From the NCBI RefSeq assembly GCF_002950945.1, contig NZ_CP012673.1, forward strand, positions 4,897,001 through 4,961,000: 64,000 bases of DNA. The letters are read 5' to 3'. The stretch's first letter is position 1, and each line of letters starts with the position of its first letter. The notes beneath the pieces were generated by a model. That model searched no databases. It saw only the letters and a program-made list of their open reading frames with translations, and was not told where the DNA came from. The translations under genes and the position numbers were made by a program. The DNA comes from Sorangium cellulosum (GTDB taxonomy: Bacteria > Myxococcota_A > Polyangia > Polyangiales > Polyangiaceae). Shown here in pieces: positions 38,461 through 47,600 of this stretch.

Positions 38461-40098
38461 ATGACGGCCGTGGAGAACATCGCCTGGGTATGTCCACCGG
38501 AGCCTATCCGCGGCCTCGATCACCTTGGCGTCCAGGCGCCGTGCACGACCCTCTACACGCAGCTCCTTCCCGGTATCACGAACGTTACCGATCGAGCCCG
38601 GTACTACACCTTCTATCCATGGGTGATCTGGTCCTTCGAGCGCCGGTATTCCGTCCACTCGCTCGCTGAGTTCCGGCGCGTGCTGCGTCGGGCGGAGTGC
38701 CTCTTCGCGCTCATCGCCATCCGACACGCGCGTGCGCTCGAAGACGCCGACCATGGGCGCCACGGCATCGGGATGGTGGGCCGGTTCGAGCTCCTCCGGA
38801 TCGGCGACGACGTCGAGGAGATCTCGCTGGACGACTACGCAGCCCTCGAAGGGCCAAGGCGCTACTTCAAGAACAAGCTCGGCGGGCTCGGCCAGTACTA
38901 CTTCGGCCCGCTCCGCGACCTGCGCATCCTCGATCACTCGCCGCAGGGAAACGACTACCCACTCGGGTACGACCGCGAGCGGGGGCGCGAGCTCGCCGAG
39001 GCGTTCGCCAAGGGCGTCGCGGAGGATGCGTTCTTCCGGGTCCTGGAGGCATCCGCAATCACCTGGTCGGATCTCGACGAGCTCGCCTCGTTCTGCCCCT
39101 GCGGGCTCCGCGAAAACCCCGTCGAGCAGGAGCTGTTGCTCGACCTGTTCCTGGCCAGGACCACCACATACGATGTCGATGGGGGGCCCGCACGCCGGGC
39201 GTCGCTCGGACTGATGCTCGAGCTCGTCCAGCGCGACGGAAAGAACCCAACGTACACGTATGAAGCGCTGCTGCGCGGCGCCTCGTACGCCGGAGCGCTG
39301 TCCGACGGCTCGCCATGGGCGCTGGACGGGGCGCTGCTTCGCGCGCGCGGAGGGTGGGGGACCTACCAGCGCAACGAGCTCCTCTCGGTCGCCGTCCAGG
39401 GCCTCTTCGCGGCAATCCTCCGCGCCATCCAGCGCGACCACGGGGGCGTTCTCCGCGAGTCCGCCGACGCCGCGAACGTTGGCGAGCGCCTGCTCTCGTC
39501 GTTCGGTGCGAGGCTCGCAAGGCCGCTTGCCGAGGAGATCGAGCAAGTGCGACGCGAGCTGCCGCCGCTCGCCAGCTGGACGGCTGCCGAGCACGAGCTG
39601 GAGCGCGGATGGCAGCTTCTGGACCTCGGTCTCGAGGACGATCAGCTCGAAGACGCCGCCGAGAAAAGCATCCAGATCCTCCTGGCGCTGCTCGCCCGCG
39701 GGGTCGACGAGTACCCGTACGCCGACTTCGAGCTCGACCCCGAGTACTTCGACCCCCAGGAAGTCCACCTGCTCTCGCTCCGGCAGGCGTCACGCACGAC
39801 GTGGGCCGCGATGAGCCTCGGCGAGTGGATTCGATGGCTCTCGGTGCACTGGTGCGTCGGCCGCCATCTCCGGGTCGCCCTCCGCAAGCTCCGCGCAGAG
39901 CGCCGCGACACCTTCCGCATCCGGCCGCTCGAGGGCGAGCTGCGCGTCGTCGAGGCGCCGGCGCCGACGTTCACGCTCCCCCGCGTCACCAGGACGGTGC
40001 AGATCCTCAGGGACCTCGACCAGATCGACCTCGAGGCCGATGGGCTCGTGCTGACCGAGCGCGGCCGCGCCGCGTTGGAGGTGTGCCGTGGAGGGTGA
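38461..40098 (+). CDS. Hypothetical defence-island protein paired with a PLD-fold protein
   Basis: 545 aa from ATG 38461 (GGAGGGG four bases upstream); the frame opens at 38407. I cannot name the family. The N-terminus is very conserved-looking (GLDHLGVQAPCTTLYTQLLPGITNVTDRARYYTFYPWVIW), aromatic-rich and without signal peptide. The middle is alpha-helical with a CPCGL pair and a segment YTYEALLRGASYAG. The C-terminal ~80 residues (TFTLPRVTRTVQILRDLDQIDLEADGLVLTERGRAALE) look like a winged helix. It overlaps the next gene by 11 bases, so the two products are made together and probably act together. The preceding 200 bp (38257-38460) contain only AT-richer spacer sequence. Confidence 0.65.
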   Translation: MTAVENIAWVCPPEPIRGLDHLGVQAPCTTLYTQLLPGITNVTDRARYYTFYPWVIWSFERRYSVHSLAEFRRVLRRAECLFALIAIRHARALEDADHGRHGIGMVGRFELLRIGDDVEEISLDDYAALEGPRRYFKNKLGGLGQYYFGPLRDLRILDHSPQGNDYPLGYDRERGRELAEAFAKGVAEDAFFRVLEASAITWSDLDELASFCPCGLRENPVEQELLLDLFLARTTTYDVDGGPARRASLGLMLELVQRDGKNPTYTYEALLRGASYAGALSDGSPWALDGALLRARGGWGTYQRNELLSVAVQGLFAAILRAIQRDHGGVLRESADAANVGERLLSSFGARLARPLAEEIEQVRRELPPLASWTAAEHELERGWQLLDLGLEDDQLEDAAEKSIQILLALLARGVDEYPYADFELDPEYFDPQEVHLLSLRQASRTTWAAMSLGEWIRWLSVHWCVGRHLRVALRKLRAERRDTFRIRPLEGELRVVEAPAPTFTLPRVTRTVQILRDLDQIDLEADGLVLTERGRAALEVCRGG

Positions 40099-42655
40099 GC
40101 TCGCATCCATCTCGCTGATGGATCACCTCTCCGAGCCGGGATTCCGGGCCTCGGTCATCGCGACCTACAACTGCTACTTCCCGTTCTACGAGGAGGTCGT
40201 ACTCCGGCGCCTGGTCGCCGCGGGCTGCACGCACAACGTCCTCATGATGGATGCCGCCCGGTGCGCGGAGGCGTTCGCGAGCGAGGACCTCCGCCCGCGC
40301 CGAGCGGGGAGGGACTACACGCTGATCCCCGTCGAGGTCGGCGGCGCCTTCCACCCGAAGATCCTGCTGCGCGTCGGCAAGTCGAAGGGGGCGCTGTTCG
40401 TCGGCAGCCACAACCTGACGCTGTCCGGCTTCGGGCTGAACGACGAGGTGACCACCGTGTTCCGCGCCCAGGGCGCCTCGATCCGCGGCGCCGCGGCCCC
40501 GTTCCGCCGGGCGTTCGAGTTCCTCGCCGGCCACGTCCCCTCCGGATTGCCCGACGTGGTCGAGGCGTACGAGGGCCTCAAGCTCGGCGTCCCGTGGCTG
40601 GAGGGCCCGGTCGCCGCGGACGCGGGCGACCGCGTGATCCTGACGTCCTCGGCGACGGGCGCCGATCTCTGGTCGCAGATCGTGCCCCGCATGCCGCGCG
40701 ACGTAGCGACCGCGTTCGTCTGCGGACCGTTCTTCGATCCGAAGCTCGCCTTCGCGCGCCGGCTGCTCGCGGATGTCCGGCCGCGGGAAGCCGTGATCGG
40801 AATCGACCCCGCGTCGGTCGACATCGATCCGGACGAGGCGGCGAGGCTCCCCGGCGTCCGGTTCGTCAACGTGGCCGGCGTCCCGAAGCTCCCGCACCGC
40901 CGCGAGGACAGCGTGCACTACCTGCACGCGAAGGTGCTCTGGTTCCACGGGGCGGACGGCGAGCTCCTGGTCGTCGGGAGCGCGAACCCCAGCGTCGCGG
41001 CGTTCCTCGCGCCACCGGCCAGCCGCAACGCCGAGGCCGTGGTCGCCGACCGGCGGGTCGGCGCGGGCGCCGCGCTCGGCATGGAGGCCCTGCGCGCAGC
41101 GCCGCCGGTCACGGAGGCGGACTGGTCGTTCATCGCAGAGCGACGGGCGACCCAGCCGGCGCGGGTCGACACTCCTGGTCGGAAGGTGTGGATTGCCACG
41201 CCAACCGCCCACGGCTTCCTGGCGCAGGCGCCGATCCGCGCGGGCGTCGTCCTGCACGGCATCGGAGAGGAGGGCGCAGTCCTCGGCCACGCCGTCGTCC
41301 GGGGGGAGAGGAGCGGGACCTCGATCGAGGCGCCGGAGGGCGTACGTGACGGGGCTTACTTCCTCGAGGCGCGGTCGCCCGGTGACCCGATGCTGGTCAT
41401 CGTCCATCGAACCGAAGAGATCGCGAAGAACCTCGGCGGCGACACGCGCAAGGCGCTGCGGCAGGCGCTCGGCGCGCTCGAGGAGGACCCCGGTCAGCTC
41501 GAGACCCTCCTGAAGCTCACCGAGAAGGTGATCTTCGATTCCGATGACGTCGTGCGTACGACGCCTTTGCAGTCCACCGGCGGGGCGTCCTCCACGACGG
41601 AGCCGTCGATGGGACCGGCATCCCTGGCGGTGGATGCCGCCGGGCCGAAGGCCGGTCGACGCCGACGCCGGCTCGCGAGCGGCGACGTCTTGGTGTTGCT
41701 CGACGCGCTCATGCGGCGCCTTGGCGAAGGGCTGTCGGCCGCGCCCGGCCCGCGCCCGCCAAGCGACCAGGAGCAGATCGGCGCGGACGAGGAGGACGGC
41801 GGCGAGCTGGCGCGCGAGGCCCCCGACCACGAAGCCCTCGCGAAAGCGTGCCGCGGGAAGGTGCGCCGGCTGATCAAGCGCATGGAAGGGCAGCTCGAGC
41901 TCGCAGCCGGACCGGACCGAGCCCGGCGAGCGGTAGTTCAGCTGGCCGCCGTCCTCGGGGTGCTCCGCGCGCTGCGCCTGATTGAGCAGCGACCGGAATG
42001 GCGGCGGAAGCGACTCGAGCTGGTCGATAGGGATGACGCATGGTGGCTCTACGAATCGGCGGCGCTCGCACTCGTGTGGGGCGCCGAACCGGTGGCGCAA
42101 CGTGCGCTCACCGAAGCGGACGGCGAGATGTTCGAGGAGCTTTCGATGGTCGTCGGCCTCCTCGGCTGGCTTGCCTGGGAGGTCGGCCTTGACGTCGAGG
42201 TGGCCTCGGAGCGGGGAGGGCAGCGGGGTGTCGAGGACGATTCCTGGGTCACGGCGCAGCTCTACGCCTTGCTCGCGCCCTGGCTCGCGGCCGACCCGGA
42301 AGCGATCTCGATCCTCGAGGAGAGCGTCGCCCGCACACCCAAGCGCCGGGTCGACGTCGACCGGTGGTTCATCGTACACCTCGGTCTCGCCGAGCGCCTG
42401 GAGGAGGTCCTCGCCGACCCCGCGCGCGCGGCCAGGCCCGCCCGCCGGCCGCATCCCGGCGATCTGGTCGTGCTGGCCGAGCGGTTCTCCCCGCGTGTCC
42501 GCGTCGTGCTCGACGTCAACGCGATCGTCGGCGACGCGAAGGTGGTGCTCTTCGATGCCGGCGACGAGAGCGGCCGACGCGAGTTCCTGGCGTCGAAGGT
42601 CGCGAGCCTGCCGTGGGAACCCGAGCGAGGCGGGCTTGTTGCCGCATCGGCGTAG
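40088..42655 (+). CDS. Phospholipase D-fold (PLDc-like) protein
   Basis: 855 aa from GTG 40088, with GGAGGTG four bases upstream, overlapping the previous gene. Two half-sites of the PLD nuclease/lipase fold are visible. His89-Pro-Lys91 comes with GSHNLTLSG downstream, and His280-Ala-Lys282 with GSANPSVAAF. The Asp of HxKx4D is missing in both, but the HxK...(G/S)xxN pattern is usual for the nuclease branch of the superfamily. Residues ~490-560 are a low-complexity linker (RRRRRLASGD). The C-terminal ~300 residues are helical with a Trp/Arg-rich part (RRAVVQLAAVLGVLRALRLIEQRPEWRRKRLELV). It is probably a DNA- or RNA-cleaving effector controlled by its partner. Confidence 0.75.
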   Translation: MEGELASISLMDHLSEPGFRASVIATYNCYFPFYEEVVLRRLVAAGCTHNVLMMDAARCAEAFASEDLRPRRAGRDYTLIPVEVGGAFHPKILLRVGKSKGALFVGSHNLTLSGFGLNDEVTTVFRAQGASIRGAAAPFRRAFEFLAGHVPSGLPDVVEAYEGLKLGVPWLEGPVAADAGDRVILTSSATGADLWSQIVPRMPRDVATAFVCGPFFDPKLAFARRLLADVRPREAVIGIDPASVDIDPDEAARLPGVRFVNVAGVPKLPHRREDSVHYLHAKVLWFHGADGELLVVGSANPSVAAFLAPPASRNAEAVVADRRVGAGAALGMEALRAAPPVTEADWSFIAERRATQPARVDTPGRKVWIATPTAHGFLAQAPIRAGVVLHGIGEEGAVLGHAVVRGERSGTSIEAPEGVRDGAYFLEARSPGDPMLVIVHRTEEIAKNLGGDTRKALRQALGALEEDPGQLETLLKLTEKVIFDSDDVVRTTPLQSTGGASSTTEPSMGPASLAVDAAGPKAGRRRRRLASGDVLVLLDALMRRLGEGLSAAPGPRPPSDQEQIGADEEDGGELAREAPDHEALAKACRGKVRRLIKRMEGQLELAAGPDRARRAVVQLAAVLGVLRALRLIEQRPEWRRKRLELVDRDDAWWLYESAALALVWGAEPVAQRALTEADGEMFEELSMVVGLLGWLAWEVGLDVEVASERGGQRGVEDDSWVTAQLYALLAPWLAADPEAISILEESVARTPKRRVDVDRWFIVHLGLAERLEEVLADPARAARPARRPHPGDLVVLAERFSPRVRVVLDVNAIVGDAKVVLFDAGDESGRREFLASKVASLPWEPERGGLVAASA

Positions 42656-43105
42656 CCGGGCAAGGGCCTGGTGAACACGATCTGCTGCGCCGCGTTGAGG
42701 AGGCATAGAGCGGCCGAAGCGCTCGTATCCGACGTGCGCATCTGGAGACGCTCCGCTGGTTCGCGAGTCACCTGGCGGCTGGGCGTGTGGTCGATGCATG
42801 GCTGGATGCTCGCGCGGGCCCGCAGGACCCGTACATGCCGCAGGACACGGCGCACGAGACGGTCGATAGGGGGGCGGACGCTCGCGATGCGTAGCCGCCG
42901 GTCCGCGGGGCAGAAGAATCTTTCTGGCGGCATAAGCCCGCTTAGGGTGATCTCCTGCAGGAGGCGCCCGGCAGGGGCCTCGGTTCATACGCCGCGCAGG
43001 CTCAAGAAGGCGAACGGGACACCCCGGAGGGGTCCACCGGCTCGATCAAGCCGGCACGTGGTCGAGGAGAAGATGCTCGGCACACCCGCTGCAATACGGT
43101 CGAGC
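42656..43105. other. Intergenic region with a 62-codon open stretch
   Basis: 450 bp. Between in-frame stops, 42709-42894 reads as plausible protein (RRAHLETLRWFASHLAAG) but has no start codon or ribosome-binding site, so it may be the remains of a gene. The rest shows nothing definite. The promoter of the four-gene cassette should be at its right end. Confidence 0.35.
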
Positions 43106-43495
43106 ATGACAAACTCATCTCGATCCACCGCACCGTTCCCCCTGCGTCCAACACGTCACTACCTCGAGCGCGCCTCCCACCGACATCTCCGCGACAATGT
43201 GCGCGACTTCATCCTTCGCCACGGCGTGGATATCCGCGCGGCGGGAGCCACCCACCTTGTCGTGATGGAGCGGCGGCTCCCGGAAGACCTGCGCGGCACG
43301 GAAGCAGCACGACTGGCGCGCGATTGGATCCTCGTGGTGGGCGAAGGCGGCGCCCTCATCACCTGCTACCGGCGGAGGCGCGCGGTTCGCTTCATCCACC
43401 GGAAGTCCGGGCGACCATCGGCGCGATCGGAAGGTCGCCCGCGTCAGGCGCCGAAGGCGCGCGCGCGTCACTCGGGAGGAGGTGCTGCATGCTGA
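43106..43495 (+). CDS. Small basic protein, first gene of the helicase/PLD cassette
   Basis: 129 aa from ATG 43106 (GGTCGAG upstream). Residues ~15-100 form a compact alpha/beta unit: HRHLRDNVRDFILRHGVDI, then THLVVMERRLP, a helix, WILVVGEGGALITCYRR and AVRFIHRKSG. The closing strands resemble those of small BECR-fold toxins and DUF4258-type proteins, but I cannot confirm this. The tail is Arg/Ala-rich and positively charged. The stop overlaps the helicase start by seven bases, so translation is coupled. It may be a regulator, RNA-binding partner or toxin-like effector of the cassette. Confidence 0.55.
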   Translation: MTNSSRSTAPFPLRPTRHYLERASHRHLRDNVRDFILRHGVDIRAAGATHLVVMERRLPEDLRGTEAARLARDWILVVGEGGALITCYRRRRAVRFIHRKSGRPSARSEGRPRQAPKARARHSGGGAAC

Positions 43496-46284
43496 CCCAG
43501 CGGATCACTCGCTACGCGGCTGCTCATGGGATCTCCCTGCCGGTGCTCACCGACAACCATGTGCGTGAAGGCTTGGCGGGCACGTTGCGCATCGAGCCCG
43601 AGATCTCGTTTCAGGTGCGCTCTGACATCCAGGGCAGGCTTGGGCCAGGGCTGGACGTGGGCGCGCTGCTCGGAGGGCCGGTTCGGGCGAGTGTGCGCCC
43701 GGGGGACGGCGGTTGGGAAGCGGTGAGGGCATTCGCGTGTGGGGCAGCACGACCGACCGCATGCGCCCTTGTGCTGACCACCCCCGCGTGGCGTTTCGTG
43801 CTGATCCCTGTGAACGGCGGCTTCCTCGTGATCGAGGCTCATTACCAGAGCGCCGGCGTTGAGCCTTCTCCGCCGGATCCGCTCCTCTACGCCCGGTTCC
43901 GACACGGGACCGTTGCCGGTTTCGACGGCGACGCGATCCTCCGGGCCATCGCCGCCCGTTTGCAGGTCAGGAGGCTGGCCCGTCGGGTCGAGTCCATCGA
44001 GCGGGCAGACCGCGCGTTTCTCTTGCCGCACCAGCGCTATCTGAAGGCCCTGCTCGATCGGCTTCGGAAGCTCTCGTCGAGCGTGGCGTACGAGCTTGTC
44101 TCCAGGAAGCCGATCCGGCTCGAGATCCGCGGGGAGGACGAAGGGTGGCCTCTTGCCTTTTCCTTGCCGCGTGCACAGGTCGATCTGCCGCGGCTAGGCG
44201 GCGGGATACGCCGCCTTGATGTGGCCGAGGTCGACGACGAACGGCTCGTGCTCACACTTCACGGGGAGGACGACCGAGAGGAGCCGATCGCGGAGCAAGG
44301 GTACGCAAGGCTCGCCAGCGCGGTCGGCCCGCTCCGGCGCATGCAAGAAGCACTCGAAGCGCTGGCCGAAGGACGCCACGCGGCGCACGTGCAACTGCTC
44401 GATGCGTTCCTCCGCCCCTACGAATTGCCGGCCTTCGCTCTAGCGGCAGCTTCATTTCCCAGGCTGGGTGCCCGGGGGCCCGAGAACGACGCGCAGCATC
44501 GCGCGGTCGCGCTTGCGCTCACGAGCCCGGACCTGTGCGTGATAGATGGTCCGCCGGGCACCGGTAAGACCACGGTCATCTCCGAGATCATCCGCAACCT
44601 GGTCGCTCGCGGAGAGCGCGTCCTGCTCGTGGCTCCGACCCACGTGGCCCTCGACCACGTGCTCCAGCGTATCGGTGACGAGCCCGGCATTTTCGCGCTG
44701 CGTATCGGCTGGCCGGATGCCGTCGACGAGCGAGCTCACCGCTTCCTCGTCGACCACCGCGGAGCGTCACTGGGCGAGCGGTTGCGCGGGAGCCTCGATG
44801 CGGCGCTGGACGGGACCGACCTCGCCGATCCCGTCGTCGCGGCGCAGCGGGGGTGGCGCGACGCCATCGAGCACGACGCGAAGCTTGGAGACATGCTTCT
44901 GCTGAACGCGAACCTCGTTTGCGCGACCCCCATCGGCATCGCCATGGATCCCGCGTTCCGCGAACCAGAGCCGATCTTCGATGTGCTCATCATGGACGAG
45001 GCCAGCAAGGCGACGGTCCCCGAGTTGCTCGTGCCCGCGACCCGAGCGTGCCGCTGGATCGTCGTCGGCGACCACCTCCAGCTCGCTCCGTACGCCGATC
45101 TTGCGGAGCTGCGTGCGATCGCCGCTGAACGTGCCGAGCGGGGCGAGGCAGGCGCAGATGACGAACAGATCAAGGAGCTCGCGTGGACACTGCGCAGGCA
45201 CTTCGAGCAGCGAATGCATCCCAGCGATCGTGTCCGGCAGCGAGTACACGAGGATCTGCTGGCGGCCGCGTTCCCGGGGGAAGAGGAGGACGTCATCACG
45301 CGCCTAGCCGCCGTCCCTGCTGACCAATGGCGTAACCTGGCCGAGGCCTACCGCCAGTCAGGGGTACTCCCAGCCGAACTCGATGGCGCGACGTTGGCCG
45401 GCGAGGCCGCTTTCTATCCACGCGCGCGCCTGCTCGCGGAGATGCTCGAGATGCAAGACGTCGCCATGCGCAGCGCCTTCGAGCTGATCCGCAGCATCCC
45501 GGAGCTCGCCTCGCGTAGAGTGAGCCTGGACTGTCAGCACCGCATGCACCCGCAGCTCGCCGAGTTCTCACGCCGTTGCGTCTACGGGCCGCAGAGCCCT
45601 GGCTACAAGTCCGCCGGCCACACGGAGGAGCTCGGATTGCCCATTCCGGGGCTGGAGGCTCCGGCGATCTGGATCGATACGGCATGGGCCGAGGCCAACG
45701 ATCGCTACGAGTATCCGCGAGATGGCCAGTGGGACAGCGGTGAGTATGTGAATCCTTTGGAGGCCGATATCGCCGTCGAGGTCGTCGAAAGATGCATCGC
45801 CTGGGCTGAACGGAGCTACCGCCGCGAGCGCCGCCCCGACGATCCGTTCGAGATCGGCATCATCACCTTCTACCTCTCACAAGCCCGCAAGCTCATAGAC
45901 GCGCTCTCCTCGCTGTATCGGCCTGGAAAGTCGCAGTGGCGCGGGCCCGCTTACCGCCGCACAGCGGCGGGCGGGGTTATCGACGTTCACGTGAGCCTGG
46001 TGGACCGTTTTCAGGGACAGGAGAAGCATGTGATCATCCTCTCGGGAACGCGCAGCAACCCGATGCACCGCCGGGGTCACGTGAACAACCTCAACCGCCT
46101 CAACGTCGCAGTAACTCGCGCCCATCACAAGCGGATCATGATCGGCGACACCTCCACGCTCGCGAAGCGAGGCACCAAGGAGCGTCCGCCGGGCGATCTG
46201 CTTCGCGAGCTGCTCACCGACTGCGAGCACAAACAGGCGTGGGGCAAGCGACTCGGCCGGCGGCCTGGTGCCGAGAGGAAGTGA
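43489..46284 (+). CDS. SF1 (Upf1/Dna2-like) helicase
   Basis: 931 aa from ATG 43489, with GGAGGAGGT six bases upstream. The N-terminal ~330 residues have a beta-rich OB-like start and a helical linker. The motor carries motif I GPPGTGKTT (354-362), motif Ia APTHVALDH, motif II MDEASKA (~502-508), motif III VVGDHLQLAPY, motif IV region DCQHRMHPQL, motif V DRFQGQEKHVIILS and motif VI RLNVAVTRAHHK. This set is typical of AAA_11/AAA_12 superfamily 1B helicases. There is no nuclease motif in this chain, which fits with the separate PLD nuclease three genes on. It probably unwinds or translocates on nucleic acid for the cassette. Its stop shares a base with the next start (TGATG). Confidence 0.88.
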   Translation: MLTQRITRYAAAHGISLPVLTDNHVREGLAGTLRIEPEISFQVRSDIQGRLGPGLDVGALLGGPVRASVRPGDGGWEAVRAFACGAARPTACALVLTTPAWRFVLIPVNGGFLVIEAHYQSAGVEPSPPDPLLYARFRHGTVAGFDGDAILRAIAARLQVRRLARRVESIERADRAFLLPHQRYLKALLDRLRKLSSSVAYELVSRKPIRLEIRGEDEGWPLAFSLPRAQVDLPRLGGGIRRLDVAEVDDERLVLTLHGEDDREEPIAEQGYARLASAVGPLRRMQEALEALAEGRHAAHVQLLDAFLRPYELPAFALAAASFPRLGARGPENDAQHRAVALALTSPDLCVIDGPPGTGKTTVISEIIRNLVARGERVLLVAPTHVALDHVLQRIGDEPGIFALRIGWPDAVDERAHRFLVDHRGASLGERLRGSLDAALDGTDLADPVVAAQRGWRDAIEHDAKLGDMLLLNANLVCATPIGIAMDPAFREPEPIFDVLIMDEASKATVPELLVPATRACRWIVVGDHLQLAPYADLAELRAIAAERAERGEAGADDEQIKELAWTLRRHFEQRMHPSDRVRQRVHEDLLAAAFPGEEEDVITRLAAVPADQWRNLAEAYRQSGVLPAELDGATLAGEAAFYPRARLLAEMLEMQDVAMRSAFELIRSIPELASRRVSLDCQHRMHPQLAEFSRRCVYGPQSPGYKSAGHTEELGLPIPGLEAPAIWIDTAWAEANDRYEYPRDGQWDSGEYVNPLEADIAVEVVERCIAWAERSYRRERRPDDPFEIGIITFYLSQARKLIDALSSLYRPGKSQWRGPAYRRTAAGGVIDVHVSLVDRFQGQEKHVIILSGTRSNPMHRRGHVNNLNRLNVAVTRAHHKRIMIGDTSTLAKRGTKERPPGDLLRELLTDCEHKQAWGKRLGRRPGAERK

Positions 46285-47600
46285 TGGATCCGGCTCACTT
46301 CATCACCGCCGCACGTGTGTTCGAGAAACGACCAGATGCTCCGGCGATGGTACTCGGGCGCGCACTCAAGCTCTACGAGGTTGAGCTGTCGTCAGTAGAC
46401 CTTGCGGTGGAAGAGAAGCTCCCGCCAGCCGACCGTGCCGTCCTGCAGCTCGCTCAGGCGCTTGGCGCGGTAACTGCGGCCGATGTCAGGGCCTATCTCG
46501 GCCTCGGCCCAGAGCTGTCCCCGCACATCGTCGCGCGCCTCACGAAGATCGGCCTGTTGCGAGCGAGCAGCATCGCCCCGCGGGTTACCTCCGCGCGTCA
46601 GGTCGAGCATGTACAGATCGATTGCGAGCCCGGCCTCTCGCTGACAGAAGCGGGCGCTGAAGCGCTTGCGGCCGGCGCTCGCGTCATCATTCGCCAGCGC
46701 TCGCTTCGTCTTCTGATGAGCGCCGACCCTCTCGTCGTGGTGAGCGTTCTCTCGCGACCGATGCACGCGCGTGCACGGGGTGATCTTCCGCTGCCTCCCA
46801 CGGAGGTTCCAAAGCCGCTCCAAGCGCTGGATGCGGTCCTTCGTGCCTCGCGGCAAGCCCGCTTCGAGGCGCTGGGGCTCGACGACACGCTCACGGATAT
46901 TCCGGGTGGCGAGCGCATTGAGGGGCGCCTTCTCGGCTGCTCACTCGGAGCGCCGTACGAGGTTCGGTTGGCGTCAGAGAACCTGGAAGCGTGGCTCTTG
47001 ATCGCCGTGCATACGGCGCCGATGGATCCCTTGACGCCCCGGCTCCACACGGCGATTTCCCGGCGCGGCGAGACCGAGCTCCGCCCGCTTGTTCACATTC
47101 ACCCGTTTGCCGCTCTCCCTTCGTGGCTGCACGGCCTTCGCGATGTTGACAAGATCCTCCACGACGCCGGGATGCGCCTTCTTGCTCCTGCGGCCCTGCC
47201 CCCATTTCCCGTCCTTGCTGACGGCACGCAGCTCCTCGAGCTTCTCGGTCCGGGAGACGAACCTGCTCCGGTGTGGCGGGCGTTGCCCGATCCCGGGGAC
47301 GGCTTCCTCGCGCGCGTCCACCTGCGGGGGATCCCGACGTCGACCGAGGCGGCCCATGATGCCCTTTTCACCTTTCTCAGCCGCCGTCCGAACGCTCTGC
47401 GCACGGGCCTCGCGCGCGCCCTCGCGATAACCTGGGAAAAACTCTGCTCGTTCTGGTCGTGGAGCGACGCGGCACCGCCGGACATAACCACGGTGCATGA
47501 GCGCCTCTGGGCGCAACCCGCCTTGCGGGGGGTCCTCTGTGCTGGCCGCCTCGAACGCGACCTCGTCGCCCCATACCTCGCAGAGGTGCGGCATGATTGA
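46284..47600 (+). CDS. Winged-helix-like cassette protein, unknown
   Basis: 438 aa from ATG 46284, coupled to the helicase stop through TGATG. Residues ~48-125 have a winged-helix appearance (ADRAVLQLAQALGAVTAADVRAYLGLGPELSPHIVARLTKIGLL, then SLTEAGAEAL), suggesting DNA binding. The remaining ~300 residues are alpha/beta with RRFE-like patches (ARFEALGLDDTLTDIPGG; LVHIHPFAALPSWLHGL), unrecognised. The C-terminus is helical with aromatic residues (WEKLCSFWSW). It overlaps the PLD gene by eight bases. Its position between helicase and nuclease suggests a bridging or target-recognition subunit. Confidence 0.65.
   Translation: MDPAHFITAARVFEKRPDAPAMVLGRALKLYEVELSSVDLAVEEKLPPADRAVLQLAQALGAVTAADVRAYLGLGPELSPHIVARLTKIGLLRASSIAPRVTSARQVEHVQIDCEPGLSLTEAGAEALAAGARVIIRQRSLRLLMSADPLVVVSVLSRPMHARARGDLPLPPTEVPKPLQALDAVLRASRQARFEALGLDDTLTDIPGGERIEGRLLGCSLGAPYEVRLASENLEAWLLIAVHTAPMDPLTPRLHTAISRRGETELRPLVHIHPFAALPSWLHGLRDVDKILHDAGMRLLAPAALPPFPVLADGTQLLELLGPGDEPAPVWRALPDPGDGFLARVHLRGIPTSTEAAHDALFTFLSRRPNALRTGLARALAITWEKLCSFWSWSDAAPPDITTVHERLWAQPALRGVLCAGRLERDLVAPYLAEVRHD

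Noticed and set aside
42709..42894. Open stretch RRAHLETLRWFASHLAAG as a gene or recombinase fragment
   Set aside because: No start codon or ribosome-binding site, only 62 codons, and no motif strong enough to name a family.
40007..42988. 993-codon minus-strand open frame opposite the PLD-fold gene
   Set aside because: The plus strand carries HxK/GSxN motifs and coupled start sites; the antisense sequence is low-complexity.
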